Source: JAWXCM01 sp034408745 | Lineage (GTDB): Bacteria > Acidobacteriota > Terriglobia > Bryobacterales > Bryobacteraceae | Length of the DNA: 40,107 nucleotides | Direction: 5' to 3' | Assembly: GCA_034408745.1 (NCBI GenBank) | Contig: JAWXCM010000363.1 | Span: 1 to 40,107, forward strand | Shown here: in pieces, positions 39,962 through 40,107 of the stretch | How positions within the stretch are numbered: the stretch's first letter is position 1 | Layout: every line of letters begins with the position of its first letter | Notes under the pieces: model-generated | Database searches by the model: none | What the model was told of the DNA's origin: nothing | The model's input: the letters and a program-made list of their open reading frames with translations, nothing else | Made by a program: the position numbers and the translations under genes

Positions 39962-40107
39962 TCAGGAGCGGCCCCGCAACTGTCCGTATCGCTGCAGGGA
40001 CCCCTAAATTTAAGCCAATCCAGTTCGACCTTAAGCCGCCCGATCTCCTCAAACAGCGCGGTGGTTTCCACTTCGCCGTGGGCGACCTTGCGCCGGCCAT
40101 CGACGAA
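39949..40107 (-). pseudogene. IS3-family transposase remnant (OrfA end), partial
   Basis: On the minus strand the sequence entering from the window end encodes FVDGRRKVAHGEVETTALFE followed by EIGRLKVELDWLK. This is the leucine-zipper C-terminus of IS3-family OrfA transposase subunits. After LDWLK the frame diverges and stops at 39949. In the neighbouring frame SLQRYGQLRG resembles the beginning of OrfB, then stops, so the element was cut there by the junction with the nuclease operon. The remainder lies outside the window. Confidence 0.6.

Overview
The window is a GC-rich bacterial chromosome segment. Traits such as a PEP-CTERM-tagged secreted protein, a homodimeric-type pyruvate dehydrogenase E1, a tetR-led RND efflux operon and a large secreted FGE/polysaccharide-lyase-like protein would fit an Acidobacteriota (Bryobacter/Solibacter-like) genome. 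That placement is inference; no rRNA or other taxonomic marker is present.

Layout. 1-415: 3' end of an AbgB-like M20 amidohydrolase. 409-1758: a small toxin-antitoxin (TA) islet (hicB, a truncated hicA, vapBC) bounded by exact 23-bp direct repeats, inserted between the amidohydrolase and a convergent MFS transporter. 1739-4419: MFS transporter and phosphomannomutase on the minus strand. 4530-9565: CHASE hybrid histidine kinase, YvcK-like factor and GlmU. 9534-13539: small secreted protein, TruB and AceE (minus). 13649-15434: SixA-like phosphatase, a secreted TPR protein and an orphan degenerate receiver. 15591-22395: RND efflux operon (TetR, membrane fusion protein, RND pump, TolC), with a strong intrinsic terminator at one end and four 15-bp operator-like repeats at the other. 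22458-28327: triple-repeat secreted protein, a frameshifted FGE-FnIII-lyase gene, GNAT acetyltransferase, ROK kinase and PEP-CTERM protein. 28330-30880: operon of thiolase, minimal DUF35 protein and aminotransferase. 30980-33301: ECF sigma, zinc-binding anti-sigma and a secreted protein. 33273-35248: Gfo/Idh/MocA oxidoreductase and sugar isomerase.

From tRNA-Pro(CGG) at 35283-35360 to the window end the content becomes accessory: an ISL3-type insertion-sequence remnant, a mazEF-like TA pair whose toxin appears to start at CTG, a gene-poor stretch, a hicBA pair, then three consecutive plus-strand genes that each carry a putative PD-(D/E)XK nuclease domain. These are a STAND-remnant/Mrr fusion, a TIR/Mrr fusion and a small stand-alone nuclease. 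They are followed by a truncated IS3-family fragment. This looks like a genomic island next to a tRNA gene, and the three-gene nuclease/TIR cluster is the best candidate here for an undescribed anti-phage system. No CRISPR array or rRNA was seen.
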